64,000 nucleotides of DNA from Phycisphaeraceae bacterium (GTDB taxonomy: Bacteria; Planctomycetota; Phycisphaerae; Phycisphaerales; UBA1924), in the NCBI GenBank assembly GCA_023898685.1, contig CP060234.1:124001-188000 (forward strand). Direction: 5' to 3'. Below are positions 23,415-32,399 of this stretch, piece by piece (within the stretch, counting starts at the first letter, position 1; each line of letters begins with the position of its first letter). The position numbers and the translations under genes are program-made. Under the pieces are notes generated by a model. That model was not told where the DNA came from. It did no database searches and worked only from the letters and a program-made list of their open reading frames with translations.

Positions 23415-25838
23415 ATGACGCACTGGATCCGCTCCCATCCCCGCCTGATCCTGAGCGCCTACCTCGTCGCGCTCATCCTCTCGCATGTCGCCGAGTCCAT
23501 CGAGCCCCGCTCGTGGTTCATGCTCCCCGCCGTCAATCGCTCCAGCGTCACCGTCCCCGCGATGACCGACGACGGACCGACCGACCGCAGCATCACCCTC
23601 TCCTACCTCGAATTCGGCCCCGCCGACGATCCCCGCCCGCCCGTCATCCTCATCCACGGCTCCCCGGGCCAGGCGACCGACTTCGTCGAGCTGGGGCCCA
23701 CGCTCGCCGACCTCGCCCGCCGCACGTTCGCGCTCGATATGCCGGGCTTCGGCATGTCCTCGCCCTGGGTGCCCTCCTACTCCGCCCGCGCCTACGCCCG
23801 CACCGTCCTCGCCTTCATGGACGCGAAGGGGATCGATCGTGCGCACCTCGTCGGCTGGTCTAACGGCGGAGCCGTCGTGCTCAACGTCGCCGACATCGCC
23901 CCCGATCGCCTCGCCTCACTCACGATGCTCGCCGCGATCGGCGCGCAGGAAGAGGAGGGCTCGGGCAATTACTACTTCGAGCACGCCAAGTACGCCGTGG
24001 GATACGCGGGCCTCGTCGTCCTCCCCGACTTCACCCCCCACTTCGGCCTCTTCTTCCCGCGCGAGTACCGCCACGCCTTCATCCGCAACTTCTGGGACAC
24101 CGACCAGCGCCCCCTCCGCGATGTCATGCAACACCTCGAGGTCCCCGTCCTCATCCTCCACGGCCGCCACGACCCCCTTGTCGCTGCATGGGCGGCCGAG
24201 CATCACCACGCGCTCATCCCCACGAGCAAGCTCATCATGACGCCCTTCAGCCACTTCATGCCCTTCCTCCACCCCCGCGAGGTCGCGGGCTACCTGGGCC
24301 CGTTCTTCACCCGCCACGACACGCCGGGCGTCGCGCCGGAGACCGGCACGCTCGACCTCGCCCCGGTCGAGCAACGCACGGGCTTCGCGGGCGTGCTCGA
24401 TGACACGCTCATCCTCGTCCGCGACACGCCGTGGTGGGCCATGATCATCGTGTTCGCGATACTCGCCCGCCTCCGCCGCGAGACCGCAACCGCACTCGCC
24501 GGCATCTTCGTGGGCGTCGGTGTCCTCGACTTCGGCGTCGCCTTCGCGGGACTCGTCGTCGGACGCGCCCTCCACCCCCGCGAACCGTGGCTCAAGAAGA
24601 ACAAGCGATGGCTCGTGGGCCTGCCCTTCTGGACGGCGATCTCCCTGCTCATCACCCTGCTCCTCTCGGGCCTCGCCCCCGCGAACGGCGAGTGGGGCCT
24701 CCCGGGCTTCATCGCGTGGATCATCGCCGCGGCCTGGCTGCTCAACGTTCTCAAGCTCGCCCCCACGCGCGTCGGGCGGGCCCGTCTCGTCGCGTGCATC
24801 CGCTCGCCATTCCACCACGAGTGGTGGCCCCGCTGGGCGATCTACACCGCGATGCTCCCCCACTTCCTCCGCCTCGCCGTCCGCCACCGCTCGTTCATGT
24901 GCTGGACCTGCGTGAATCCCGGCATCCGCCCCGCGGGGGGCGTCGGGGGCGAGAGCAAGGACGGCATCACCCGCGGCTTCCGCGATGACCGCGTCCTCCA
25001 CCAGGTTGCGATCGAGCCGGGCCCCGACCGGGCCCATCGCGCCCGCGAGGCGCTGCGCACCAACCCAGCCCTCGCGGGCTTCCCGATCATGGTCAAGCCC
25101 AATGAGGGCCAGCGGGGCGACAACGTCGTCTGCGCGCACAACGAGCGTGAATTCGACGAGGCCGTCGCCTCGATCAAGGGCCTGCTCCTCCTCCAGCGCT
25201 ACCACCCGGGCCCCGTCGAGACAGGCCTGTTCTGGATCCGAAACGTCGAGACCGTGGGCCACGAGTCGACCGACAAGCCCCAGGGCCACATCTTCGCCGT
25301 CACTCGCAAGGTCTTCCCCACGCTCGAGGGCGACGGCAGGCACACCATCCGCTGGCTCATTGTCACCAACCGCCGCTTCACGCTCCAGGCCCGCGCCTAC
25401 CTCCGCAACCTCGAGGGCCGGCACGACGACGTCCTCGCGAAAGGCGAGCGCGTCCCCATCGCCAACAGGGGCAACCACACCAAGGGCTGCCTGTTCAAGG
25501 ACGCCCCCGAGCTCGTCACTCCCGAACTCTCCGAGTCCATCGACCGCGCCGCCCGCACCTGGCGGGGCCCCAACGGCGAGCCCTTCGATACGGGCCGGTT
25601 CGACGTCCGCTGCACCTCCGAGGAAGACCTCAAGGCCGCCCGCAACATCGCCATCATCGAGCTCAACGGCGTCACCAGCGAGTCGTCCAACATGTACGAC
25701 CCCGACTTCTCCGTCCGCCGGGGGCTGGGCCAGCTCGCCAGGCAGTGGACCCACACGTTCGAACTCGGCGCCGCCCGCAAGGCCGCGGGCGCCAGGCCAA
25801 TGGGCCCCATCAAGCTGGTCCTCGAACTTCTCCGATAG
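23415..25838 (+). CDS. Alpha/beta hydrolase - membrane helices - ATP-grasp-like fusion protein
   Basis: 807 residues in three parts. Residues 1-295: a membrane anchor then an alpha/beta hydrolase with oxyanion H-G-S-P-G, nucleophile S149 in G-W-S-N-G-G, D253 in H-G-R-H-D-P and H280 in F-S-H-F-M-P. Residues about 335-460: four hydrophobic helices. Residues about 490-790: an ATP-grasp-like domain with P-I-M-V-K-P-N-E-G-Q-R-G-D-N and the metal-binding tail I-I-E-L-N-G-V-T-S-E-S. The combination suggests a membrane enzyme that hydrolyses and then ligates acyl or amino groups; this is inference. The start ATG 23415 is the first in frame. A terminator follows 25 bp after the stop. Confidence 0.78.
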   Translation: MTHWIRSHPRLILSAYLVALILSHVAESIEPRSWFMLPAVNRSSVTVPAMTDDGPTDRSITLSYLEFGPADDPRPPVILIHGSPGQATDFVELGPTLADLARRTFALDMPGFGMSSPWVPSYSARAYARTVLAFMDAKGIDRAHLVGWSNGGAVVLNVADIAPDRLASLTMLAAIGAQEEEGSGNYYFEHAKYAVGYAGLVVLPDFTPHFGLFFPREYRHAFIRNFWDTDQRPLRDVMQHLEVPVLILHGRHDPLVAAWAAEHHHALIPTSKLIMTPFSHFMPFLHPREVAGYLGPFFTRHDTPGVAPETGTLDLAPVEQRTGFAGVLDDTLILVRDTPWWAMIIVFAILARLRRETATALAGIFVGVGVLDFGVAFAGLVVGRALHPREPWLKKNKRWLVGLPFWTAISLLITLLLSGLAPANGEWGLPGFIAWIIAAAWLLNVLKLAPTRVGRARLVACIRSPFHHEWWPRWAIYTAMLPHFLRLAVRHRSFMCWTCVNPGIRPAGGVGGESKDGITRGFRDDRVLHQVAIEPGPDRAHRAREALRTNPALAGFPIMVKPNEGQRGDNVVCAHNEREFDEAVASIKGLLLLQRYHPGPVETGLFWIRNVETVGHESTDKPQGHIFAVTRKVFPTLEGDGRHTIRWLIVTNRRFTLQARAYLRNLEGRHDDVLAKGERVPIANRGNHTKGCLFKDAPELVTPELSESIDRAARTWRGPNGEPFDTGRFDVRCTSEEDLKAARNIAIIELNGVTSESSNMYDPDFSVRRGLGQLARQWTHTFELGAARKAAGARPMGPIKLVLELLR

Positions 25839-25862
25839 TTCGCGACCCGGCCAAAGAAAAGA

Positions 25863-25881
25863 GCCCCGCGTCACGCGGGGC
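25863..25881. terminator. Bidirectional terminator
   Basis: A perfect 8-bp stem (GCCCCGCG / CGCGGGGC) with a TCA loop. On the minus strand it is followed by TCTTTTCTTT, on the plus strand by CCATTT. It separates the convergent fusion gene and FG-GAP gene. Confidence 0.85.
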
Positions 25882-25906
25882 CCATTTCACCGCCATCGCA
25901 GCCAGA

Positions 25907-28141
25907 TCACGGACAACCGGCCGTGAAGGCCTCGACAAAGGCCAGCACGTCGGCGAGATCCAGCAGGTTGTACGGCTCGGCCAGATCCGCCCGGCACCCG
26001 AGCTGCACCGACCGCAGGTACACCGACGTGTGATCGATCGCCCCGTTGCAGTTCAGCGTCGCGGTATCCGAAGCGACGAGCCGCAGCGTGTACGCGCACG
26101 GCGGCAGGCCCGAAATATCCCAATTCGCGAGCAAGCCGTTGTTGACGTTCGCGAATCCCGTGCCGATGGTCTGCCACGAGGTGAATGGCCCCCCGGTGAA
26201 CTGGAGCGACCACGAGCCGAGATTGGCATCGATCGCCGTGCCACGCACCTCGACCGCCCCGAACGGCGCGAAGATCGAGCACTGGTCGGGCACGGTGATC
26301 GCCACCGTTGGTGCGGTATTGTCGACCTTCACCGAGAGGGTGCTGGATTTCTGCTGCCCGCACCCGTTGTACGCCACGACGCGGATCTGGTAGTTCCCAT
26401 CCGGGATGGCCAGGCCGATCGTGTCCCACGTTGCCAGCGTCACGTTGAGCGCGTCACCCGAGTAGGTCGGGTGGGCGGGGTCGACCGGGATCCACACCCC
26501 GCCCGCGGACGGGCGGTAGTCGACCGTGTAGCCGTTCGGCCCGCATCCGTCGTCATTGGCAAACCCCGTCACACAGGCTGTCGAGCCGACGATCGCGGGG
26601 ATGCCCACGTTCAGGCTGCTGTAGTTCTGCGACAGCCACACGACGGTCTCCGCCGTTGTGCTGTTGCCCGCGAGGTTCACGCCCGTGAGGCTGAACAGAT
26701 AGAACCCCTCGCCCAGCCCCGTCGCGTCCCACGTCGCGAGCGTGCCCCCGGGCTCACCCACTGCCGTCCCGGAGAACGCCAGCGTCACCCAGCCGGCGGG
26801 GTTCGACACCGGCCGCACCCGCACCGAGTAGTGATCGAAGTACGCGTCGGGCGAATACGCGACGCCCGTGATAGTCGCGTTCGGACCGCACACGCAGCCC
26901 CCCGTCGTCCCGTACGAGCCGGGTGAGTCGATCCGCACCACCGGCGGGTCGGCCAGGGCGACCGTCGATTTGTTCACGAACACGCCGACCGACCCCGCGC
27001 TGTACTGGGCCACGACGAGATCGATGTCCCCGTCGCCGTCCAGATCGCCCGAACTCGGGTGCTCCGGGGCGCTCCCCGTGGCGTACCAGCCGCCGAACGA
27101 GATGCCCCCCGACCCGTTGTTCATCAGCAGCCCGATCCGGCTGTTGACCTCGTCCGAGACCACGATGTCTCGATCCGCGTCGCTCTCCAGGTCATCGAAG
27201 TCGGCCGTGCACAGCTCGACGAGCCGGCTGCTCGCCCCCAGGTTGTAGTTGCTCGACGTCGGGAAACTCGGGAAGGCCACCCCGCCCGATTCGTTGTACT
27301 CGTTGAACCGCCTCGTGACCGTGCCGCCCCCGTTCGCAAAGACCAGGTCGACATCCCCGTCGTTGTCGTGGTCGTGCGCATCAACATCGAAAGGCGTCTC
27401 GCCGGTCGTCAGGAAATACGCGAACTCGCCGTAGAAGAAGTTGCCGGGCGCCCCGGCGATGTTGTACATGACCGTGGCCCGGTTGCTCGACGTGTTGGCC
27501 GTGACGATGTCCGGCAACCCGTCGAAGTTCAGGTCCGCCGCGGTGATGCCGCGGGGGCCGTTGCCGTAATTCCCGTCCGGGTTGTTGGTCGTGTAGGTGA
27601 AGTTGAGCGCGAACCCGCCCGCGCCGTTCCCAAAGAACACCGAGACCGAATCGTCAAACTCGTTGACGACCGCCACGTCGGGCAGCCCGTCGCCGTTGAA
27701 GTCGGCCGACACCAGGTCCTGGGGCCGGTCGCCGACGCTCCAGTAGAGTTCGGGCCCGAATGTCCCGTCCCCGTCGCCAAGTCTCAGCGAGAAATCGTCC
27801 GTGTCCCGGTTGGACGTGAGCAGGTCCATCTTCCCGTCGAGGTTCACGTCCTTGGCGATGATCGCCGTCGGCGAGTTCCCGACGCTCCAGTAGGTGGGCC
27901 CCGTGAACGTCGCGTCCCCGTTGTTCAGGAAGATCGCGAAGTGGTCCAGCCCGGCCGCGCTGAACCCGCAGGCCGCGATGTCCAGATCGCCGTCGTTGTC
28001 CAGGTCGGCCAGCACCGACCCCACCGGGTTGTATCCCGGCATCGGCAGATCCACGCGGGGCGCGAACCCGGTGAACTGGCCTGAAGCAATGGCGGAAGCC
28101 GCGGCGACGAGCACGGCCGCGGCACGTGGAGTGCGGATCAT
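25907..28141 (-). CDS. Secreted FG-GAP/VCBS-repeat protein with GC-type dockerin
   Basis: 744 residues. A signal peptide (A-A-A-V-L-V-A-A-A-S-A-I-A-S-G) is followed by at least six FG-GAP/VCBS-like repeats (for example L-A-D-L-D-N-D-G-D-L-D-I-A, S-A-D-F-N-G-D-G-L-P-D-V-A, S-G-D-L-D-G-D-G-D-I-D-L-V) that should form a calcium-binding beta-propeller over residues 30-370. Two or more beta-sandwich-like segments follow, each with a W-D-T/W-D-I-x-G-L motif. The C-terminal dockerin module is C-R-A-D-L-A-E-P-Y-N-L-L-D-L-A-D-V ... G-C-P. ATG 28141 has AGAAAGGG upstream; the longer frame to 28264 is not credible. Likely surface binding or adhesion. Confidence 0.88.
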   Translation of the reverse strand: MIRTPRAAAVLVAAASAIASGQFTGFAPRVDLPMPGYNPVGSVLADLDNDGDLDIAACGFSAAGLDHFAIFLNNGDATFTGPTYWSVGNSPTAIIAKDVNLDGKMDLLTSNRDTDDFSLRLGDGDGTFGPELYWSVGDRPQDLVSADFNGDGLPDVAVVNEFDDSVSVFFGNGAGGFALNFTYTTNNPDGNYGNGPRGITAADLNFDGLPDIVTANTSSNRATVMYNIAGAPGNFFYGEFAYFLTTGETPFDVDAHDHDNDGDVDLVFANGGGTVTRRFNEYNESGGVAFPSFPTSSNYNLGASSRLVELCTADFDDLESDADRDIVVSDEVNSRIGLLMNNGSGGISFGGWYATGSAPEHPSSGDLDGDGDIDLVVAQYSAGSVGVFVNKSTVALADPPVVRIDSPGSYGTTGGCVCGPNATITGVAYSPDAYFDHYSVRVRPVSNPAGWVTLAFSGTAVGEPGGTLATWDATGLGEGFYLFSLTGVNLAGNSTTAETVVWLSQNYSSLNVGIPAIVGSTACVTGFANDDGCGPNGYTVDYRPSAGGVWIPVDPAHPTYSGDALNVTLATWDTIGLAIPDGNYQIRVVAYNGCGQQKSSTLSVKVDNTAPTVAITVPDQCSIFAPFGAVEVRGTAIDANLGSWSLQFTGGPFTSWQTIGTGFANVNNGLLANWDISGLPPCAYTLRLVASDTATLNCNGAIDHTSVYLRSVQLGCRADLAEPYNLLDLADVLAFVEAFTAGCP

Positions 28142-28411
28142 GATGTGCCCTTTCTCTCGGCGAGGTCCACGGACAGAGCGGCCGCGCCATACAGCATCCA
28201 GGGTCGCGGCCCGAACGCCTGGGTTGGGGGACTCCCCCTCCCCGAAATCAGCGTACTGCATCAAGCGATAAATACATCATGAAATACACACCCAAGCAGG
28301 CCGTTTCGAGCCCCCGCGCGAGACAGATGTAGGGAGTCCCTATTCGGCGGACGCCCCCTGCCGCCGCCGCTACATTGCACCTGCGTCTCAAGTAGTTCCG
28401 GAGGGTTAGCC

Positions 28412-30046
28412 GTGCACATGAAAACCACCGCCGCGCTTTGTGTCGCGGCCGCCGTCGCGCTCGCCCGCGCTGCCGACCCCGATCCCATCACAGTCGCCGA
28501 GTCGAGCCACTACACCCGCACGGGCCACCTCGCCGACGTCAACAGCTTCCTCCAGATCCTCGCCAACCGCTCGCCCCTGATCCATCTCTCGACCCTGGGC
28601 CAGACCTTCGAGCACCGCGACATCCCGCTTGCGATCATCGCCGACCCGCCTGTCACCTCGCCCGACGAAGTTGGTGACCGCCTCGCCGTCCTCCTCTTTG
28701 GCTCCATCCACGCCGGCGAGATCTGCGGCACCGAGGCCCTCCAGATGCTCGCCCGCGACTTGATCGACGCACGCGAAGCGGGCGCCGACAAGCTGCTCGA
28801 CAAGTTGGTCGTCTGCCTCGTCCCCGTCTACAACGCCGACGGGCACGAACGCTTCGCCCCCGACAACCGCCCGGGCCAGAACGGCCCCGAGGAGATGGGC
28901 ATCCGCGCCAACGCCCAGGGCCTCGACCTCAACCGCGACTGGGTCAAACTCGACGCCCCCGAGACAAGGGCAATGGTCGCGTTCCTGAACACCTGGGACC
29001 CGCCGGTGATCGTCGACACGCACACAACCGACGGCTCGAATCACCGGTTCACCATGACCTACCAGGGCCCAAAGCACCCCGCCGGCGACAAAGGAGTCAT
29101 CGAATATGTGCGCGACGTGATGCTCCCCGACATCGACCAGCGCTTCGAGGCGCAAACCGGTTACCACGCCTTCTTCTACGGCAACTTCGAGGACAGCCAC
29201 ACCAAGTGGACCACCTACCCTGCCGAGCCCTGGTATGGCACGCCCTACCGCGGCATCAGAAACCGCGTGAGCATCCTCACCGAGGCCTACGCCTATGCCT
29301 CATTTGAAGACCGGGTGAAGTCGACCCACGCCTTCTGCCGCGAGATCCTGCGCTACGCCGCGGCCAACGCGACGCAGATCCGCGACCTGGTCCGCGCAGC
29401 GGATAAGCGAACCATCGCGGCGGGGCGCGACGGCGCGCCAATCGCGCTCCAGGTCGAAGCCAAGGCGTTCCCGAAGGACGCGACCATTCTGGGCTACGAC
29501 GAGCCCGCCGAATCCGGAGCCCACGGCGAACGAGCCGCCATCGACCAGGCCACCACGCCGCACAAGAACTACGAACTGCCCATCTTCAACGACTTTGAGC
29601 CGACCCTCACGGTCGACCGCCCCGCGGCCTACCTCATCCCCGCCTCATTCCACGACGTGATCGACCGCCTCCGTGCCCACGGCATCAGGATGCACGTCAC
29701 GCCCGATGGACCAACCTACGAGGTCGCGGCCGGGATCTACAAGGTCGGATCGGTCGAACGAGCCGACCATGCGTGGCAGGGCCGCACACGCATGGACCTA
29801 GTCGTCGCGCTCGAGGCTGCCTCGGCCGAGATCCGCGGCGGCGACGTCATCGTGCCCACCGACCAGCCGCTCGGCTCGCTCGCCGCCTACCTGCTCGAAC
29901 CCCGGTCCACCGGCGGCCTGGTGGCCTGCGGCTTCTTCGAGGCGCTCCCGATAGGCAGCGCCTACCCGATCGCCCGCCTGGGGCCCACGTCGATCCCGCG
30001 CGAGATCCTCGAAAGCGGCGCGTCGCCCCCGGAACGCCATGAATGA
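28412..30046 (+). CDS. Secreted M14-family zinc carboxypeptidase
   Basis: 544 residues. A short signal peptide (T-T-A-A-L-C-V-A-A-A-V-A-L-A-R-A) precedes an M14 domain: zinc ligands H100 and E103 in S-I-H-A-G-E, substrate R175 in D-L-N-R-D-W, third ligand H204 in D-T-H-T-T and general base E291 in L-T-E-A-Y-A-Y. All key residues of the family are present. The last 200 residues form an accessory region. Predicted to trim C-terminal residues of peptides outside the cytoplasm. GTG 28412 has GGAGGG six bases upstream and is preferred to ATG 28418. Divergent from the FG-GAP gene over 270 bp. Confidence 0.88.
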   Translation: MHMKTTAALCVAAAVALARAADPDPITVAESSHYTRTGHLADVNSFLQILANRSPLIHLSTLGQTFEHRDIPLAIIADPPVTSPDEVGDRLAVLLFGSIHAGEICGTEALQMLARDLIDAREAGADKLLDKLVVCLVPVYNADGHERFAPDNRPGQNGPEEMGIRANAQGLDLNRDWVKLDAPETRAMVAFLNTWDPPVIVDTHTTDGSNHRFTMTYQGPKHPAGDKGVIEYVRDVMLPDIDQRFEAQTGYHAFFYGNFEDSHTKWTTYPAEPWYGTPYRGIRNRVSILTEAYAYASFEDRVKSTHAFCREILRYAAANATQIRDLVRAADKRTIAAGRDGAPIALQVEAKAFPKDATILGYDEPAESGAHGERAAIDQATTPHKNYELPIFNDFEPTLTVDRPAAYLIPASFHDVIDRLRAHGIRMHVTPDGPTYEVAAGIYKVGSVERADHAWQGRTRMDLVVALEAASAEIRGGDVIVPTDQPLGSLAAYLLEPRSTGGLVACGFFEALPIGSAYPIARLGPTSIPREILESGASPPERHE

Positions 30047-30259
30047 CCGTTGCTCACAGCCGATCCGCCAATTGGATCGAAATCATGCAAGTTCTTTCTT
30101 TTCTTGCGTTTGCGCGTGCGTTACCTTGGCACGGCTCGCTTGCTTCAGGCACGCGTGACGGGGTTCACGCGGCACGCGGGATCGCCCGGGGGTGACCCGC
30201 TCCACGCACAACCGAGGGAGCCGCGATGCAACCTCGCGGCCCGTCCGAAAGGGATCTCC

Positions 30260-32251
30260 ATGTCATTCCGCGCCGCTGTCCTGGCCTCTGTGTCCGGTGT
30301 CGCCGTGAGCGTGAGCCTCGCCGAAGCGGGGCACCTGGGCTACTGGAACAACGACGACGACTTCTATGTCCGCCTGAGCTACATGGTCGACTTCGACCAG
30401 AAGCGGGCGACGACGACCGGGATCCCCGGTCTGCCGGGCGACGGCGGCATGTACTGCGTGCCCACCTCCGCCTCGAACCTCATGGCCTACATCGACCGGC
30501 ACGGCTACGCCAACAACCCGTTCATCGACGGGCCCGGGCTGCTCGACTGGACCTCGTCGAGCACCGCCGTCTACAACGCCGCGACCGCGTATATCGACGC
30601 CATGGGCGACGACATGAACACCGACCCGGACGACGGCACGAACAACGACAACAACCAGATCCGCAACGCCGTCCGCGACCGGCTCAACCCGCTCTTCTTC
30701 GATGTCAACTACTACGCCCGCACCGACACCTGGTGCCCCAAGGCGATCAACATCGCCAAGTACATGGCCCAGGGCGGCATCGTCTCGTTCTGCTACGGGC
30801 GGTGGAACATCGACGCCTCGGGCGAGGGGCTGTCGAGCCGCGACAGCGGGCACTGCATCACGATGACCAAGGTCGACAAGCGCGCGTTCATGAACTACGA
30901 CGACTGGGAGTACGTGATCAACTACGCCGACCCGGGCAGCGGGGGCTCGAGCGAGTTCAGCCAGTCCGACTTCGCCTACCGCGTCGAGACCGTGGAGGAC
31001 TTCAACTACTTCGTCATCCAGCCCGGGGTCTACCGCCGGATGTCGCGGATCATGTTCCAGGGGCTGAGCGACGACCGCCACCGCATCATCGACTCGGCGA
31101 TGGCGGTCTTCCCGAAGGCGGGCTGGGCCGTCTACCCGACGCCCAACTCGATGACGTTCTACACCGGCTCGTTCGTCGCGGGCGACGGCCCGGGCGGCGT
31201 GGGCCTGCACACCTTCCAGATGCCGGGTGAGATCGGGGGTTGCGAGGTGTCGCCCGACCGCGGCTTCGCATCCGTCGTCACCGAGCCAGAAGCGGGCGGG
31301 CCCGCCGTGCTCTACCACGTCGACGTGATGACCGGGCAGACGACGCCGATCGCGTCGTTCGCCCACCGCGTGCCGGCGTTGACGCACCACCGCGACCGGA
31401 CCGTGCTGCTGGCCGTCGACGGCGACAGCACCTCGCCGGGACAGATCCGCCGCTACGAGATGGACACCGACCTGCCGAGCGGCTCGCCCCGGCTCGAGTG
31501 GAGCGTCAACCTTCCGATGGGCACGAGCGTGGTCGATCTCGCGTTCAACGACGCCAACGACACCCTCGCGGCCCTGGCCGACACCGACGGCGACGGCGAC
31601 GCCGACTCGATCATCGACTACGGTATGGACGACGACCGCATCTTCCCCGAGGGCACCCACGAGATCCCGGCCGGGAGCATCTGCTGCATGGAGTCGATCG
31701 ACTTCGACCCCGACCTGGGCGAATACCTCGTGACCGACCACGAGGGCGGCCTGGTCGTCCGCTTTGCGACCGACGCCGCGAGCGGACGGCTGATCGAGAC
31801 CGGGCGGCTCGCCCTGGGCGCCCCGATCGACGGCTGCTCGATGGGCGACGGCGGCCGGCTCTATGTCCTCGCGGGCGGTGTCGTGAGCGAGTGGGACACG
31901 GACGGCGCGGGCGGGTTCGCCCCCACCGCCGACCCGTCGCCGATGGCGGGGCTGCCCGCGTTGCGTGATTTCCAGATCTCGCGCAGCCGGACCAACTTCG
32001 TCGCCGCCCTGCACTCAGGGCCGCAGTGGAACAACTTCGATCCGTCCGAGCTCGCCCCGGTGCGGAACGCGACCGGCGAGTGCCCGGCCGACATCGCCGC
32101 CCCGTTCGAGCTGCTCGATCTCGCCGACATCAACGCGTTCGTGACCGGCTTCCTCGCCCAGGACCCGATCGCGGATGTGAACGCCGACGGGCTGTTCGAC
32201 CTCCAGGACGTGACGCTGTTCATCAACAGCTTCCTGGCCGGCTGCCCTTGA
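30260..32251 (+). CDS. Secreted papain-like/C39-like protein with GC-type dockerin
   Basis: 663 residues. A signal peptide (F-R-A-A-V-L-A-S-V-S-G-V-A-V-S-V-S-L-A) is followed by a domain with a candidate cysteine-protease triad: C66 in Y-C-V-P-T-S, H198 in S-G-H-C-I-T-M and N221 or D224 in I-N-Y-A-D-P. The order C-H-N fits papain/C39-like folds, but no close family was recognised, so activity is inferred. Residues about 330-600 look like a beta-propeller. The dockerin module begins C-P-A-D-I-A-A-P-F-E-L-L-D-L-A-D-I. ATG 30260 follows GAAAGGGATCTCC. A terminator stands 23 bp after the stop. Confidence 0.72.
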   Translation: MSFRAAVLASVSGVAVSVSLAEAGHLGYWNNDDDFYVRLSYMVDFDQKRATTTGIPGLPGDGGMYCVPTSASNLMAYIDRHGYANNPFIDGPGLLDWTSSSTAVYNAATAYIDAMGDDMNTDPDDGTNNDNNQIRNAVRDRLNPLFFDVNYYARTDTWCPKAINIAKYMAQGGIVSFCYGRWNIDASGEGLSSRDSGHCITMTKVDKRAFMNYDDWEYVINYADPGSGGSSEFSQSDFAYRVETVEDFNYFVIQPGVYRRMSRIMFQGLSDDRHRIIDSAMAVFPKAGWAVYPTPNSMTFYTGSFVAGDGPGGVGLHTFQMPGEIGGCEVSPDRGFASVVTEPEAGGPAVLYHVDVMTGQTTPIASFAHRVPALTHHRDRTVLLAVDGDSTSPGQIRRYEMDTDLPSGSPRLEWSVNLPMGTSVVDLAFNDANDTLAALADTDGDGDADSIIDYGMDDDRIFPEGTHEIPAGSICCMESIDFDPDLGEYLVTDHEGGLVVRFATDAASGRLIETGRLALGAPIDGCSMGDGGRLYVLAGGVVSEWDTDGAGGFAPTADPSPMAGLPALRDFQISRSRTNFVAALHSGPQWNNFDPSELAPVRNATGECPADIAAPFELLDLADINAFVTGFLAQDPIADVNADGLFDLQDVTLFINSFLAGCP

Positions 32252-32273
32252 GCAATTGACACATGCCGCGCTC

Positions 32274-32305
32274 AAAGGGACGGGGCCTGCCCCGTCCCTT
32301 TGTCA
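32274..32305. terminator. Terminator hairpin
   Basis: A 13-bp perfect stem (AAAGGGACGGGGC / GCCCCGTCCCTTT) with a 2-base loop, followed by GTCATT. It works for the secreted gene on the left and perhaps also for the convergent ATPase gene. Confidence 0.8.
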
Positions 32306-32399
32306 TTCTGGTGTTCCGCAGGGCCAGTCTCGGCGCGCCCGCCGCGCCCGCGTCGCCGGCGCCCGGCCCGACGCCTTCGCAACCAATGCGCCGCGCCGA

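Noticed and set aside
25745..28084. Long plus-strand frames of 341 and 393 codons opposite the FG-GAP gene
   Set aside because: Arg/Val/Pro-rich shadow translations on the wrong strand of a clear gene.
30150..30180. Sigma-54-type promoter (TTGGCACGGCTCGCTTGC) upstream of the secreted papain-like gene
   Set aside because: The GG and GC elements are 12 instead of 10 bases apart, which the sigma-54 consensus does not allow.
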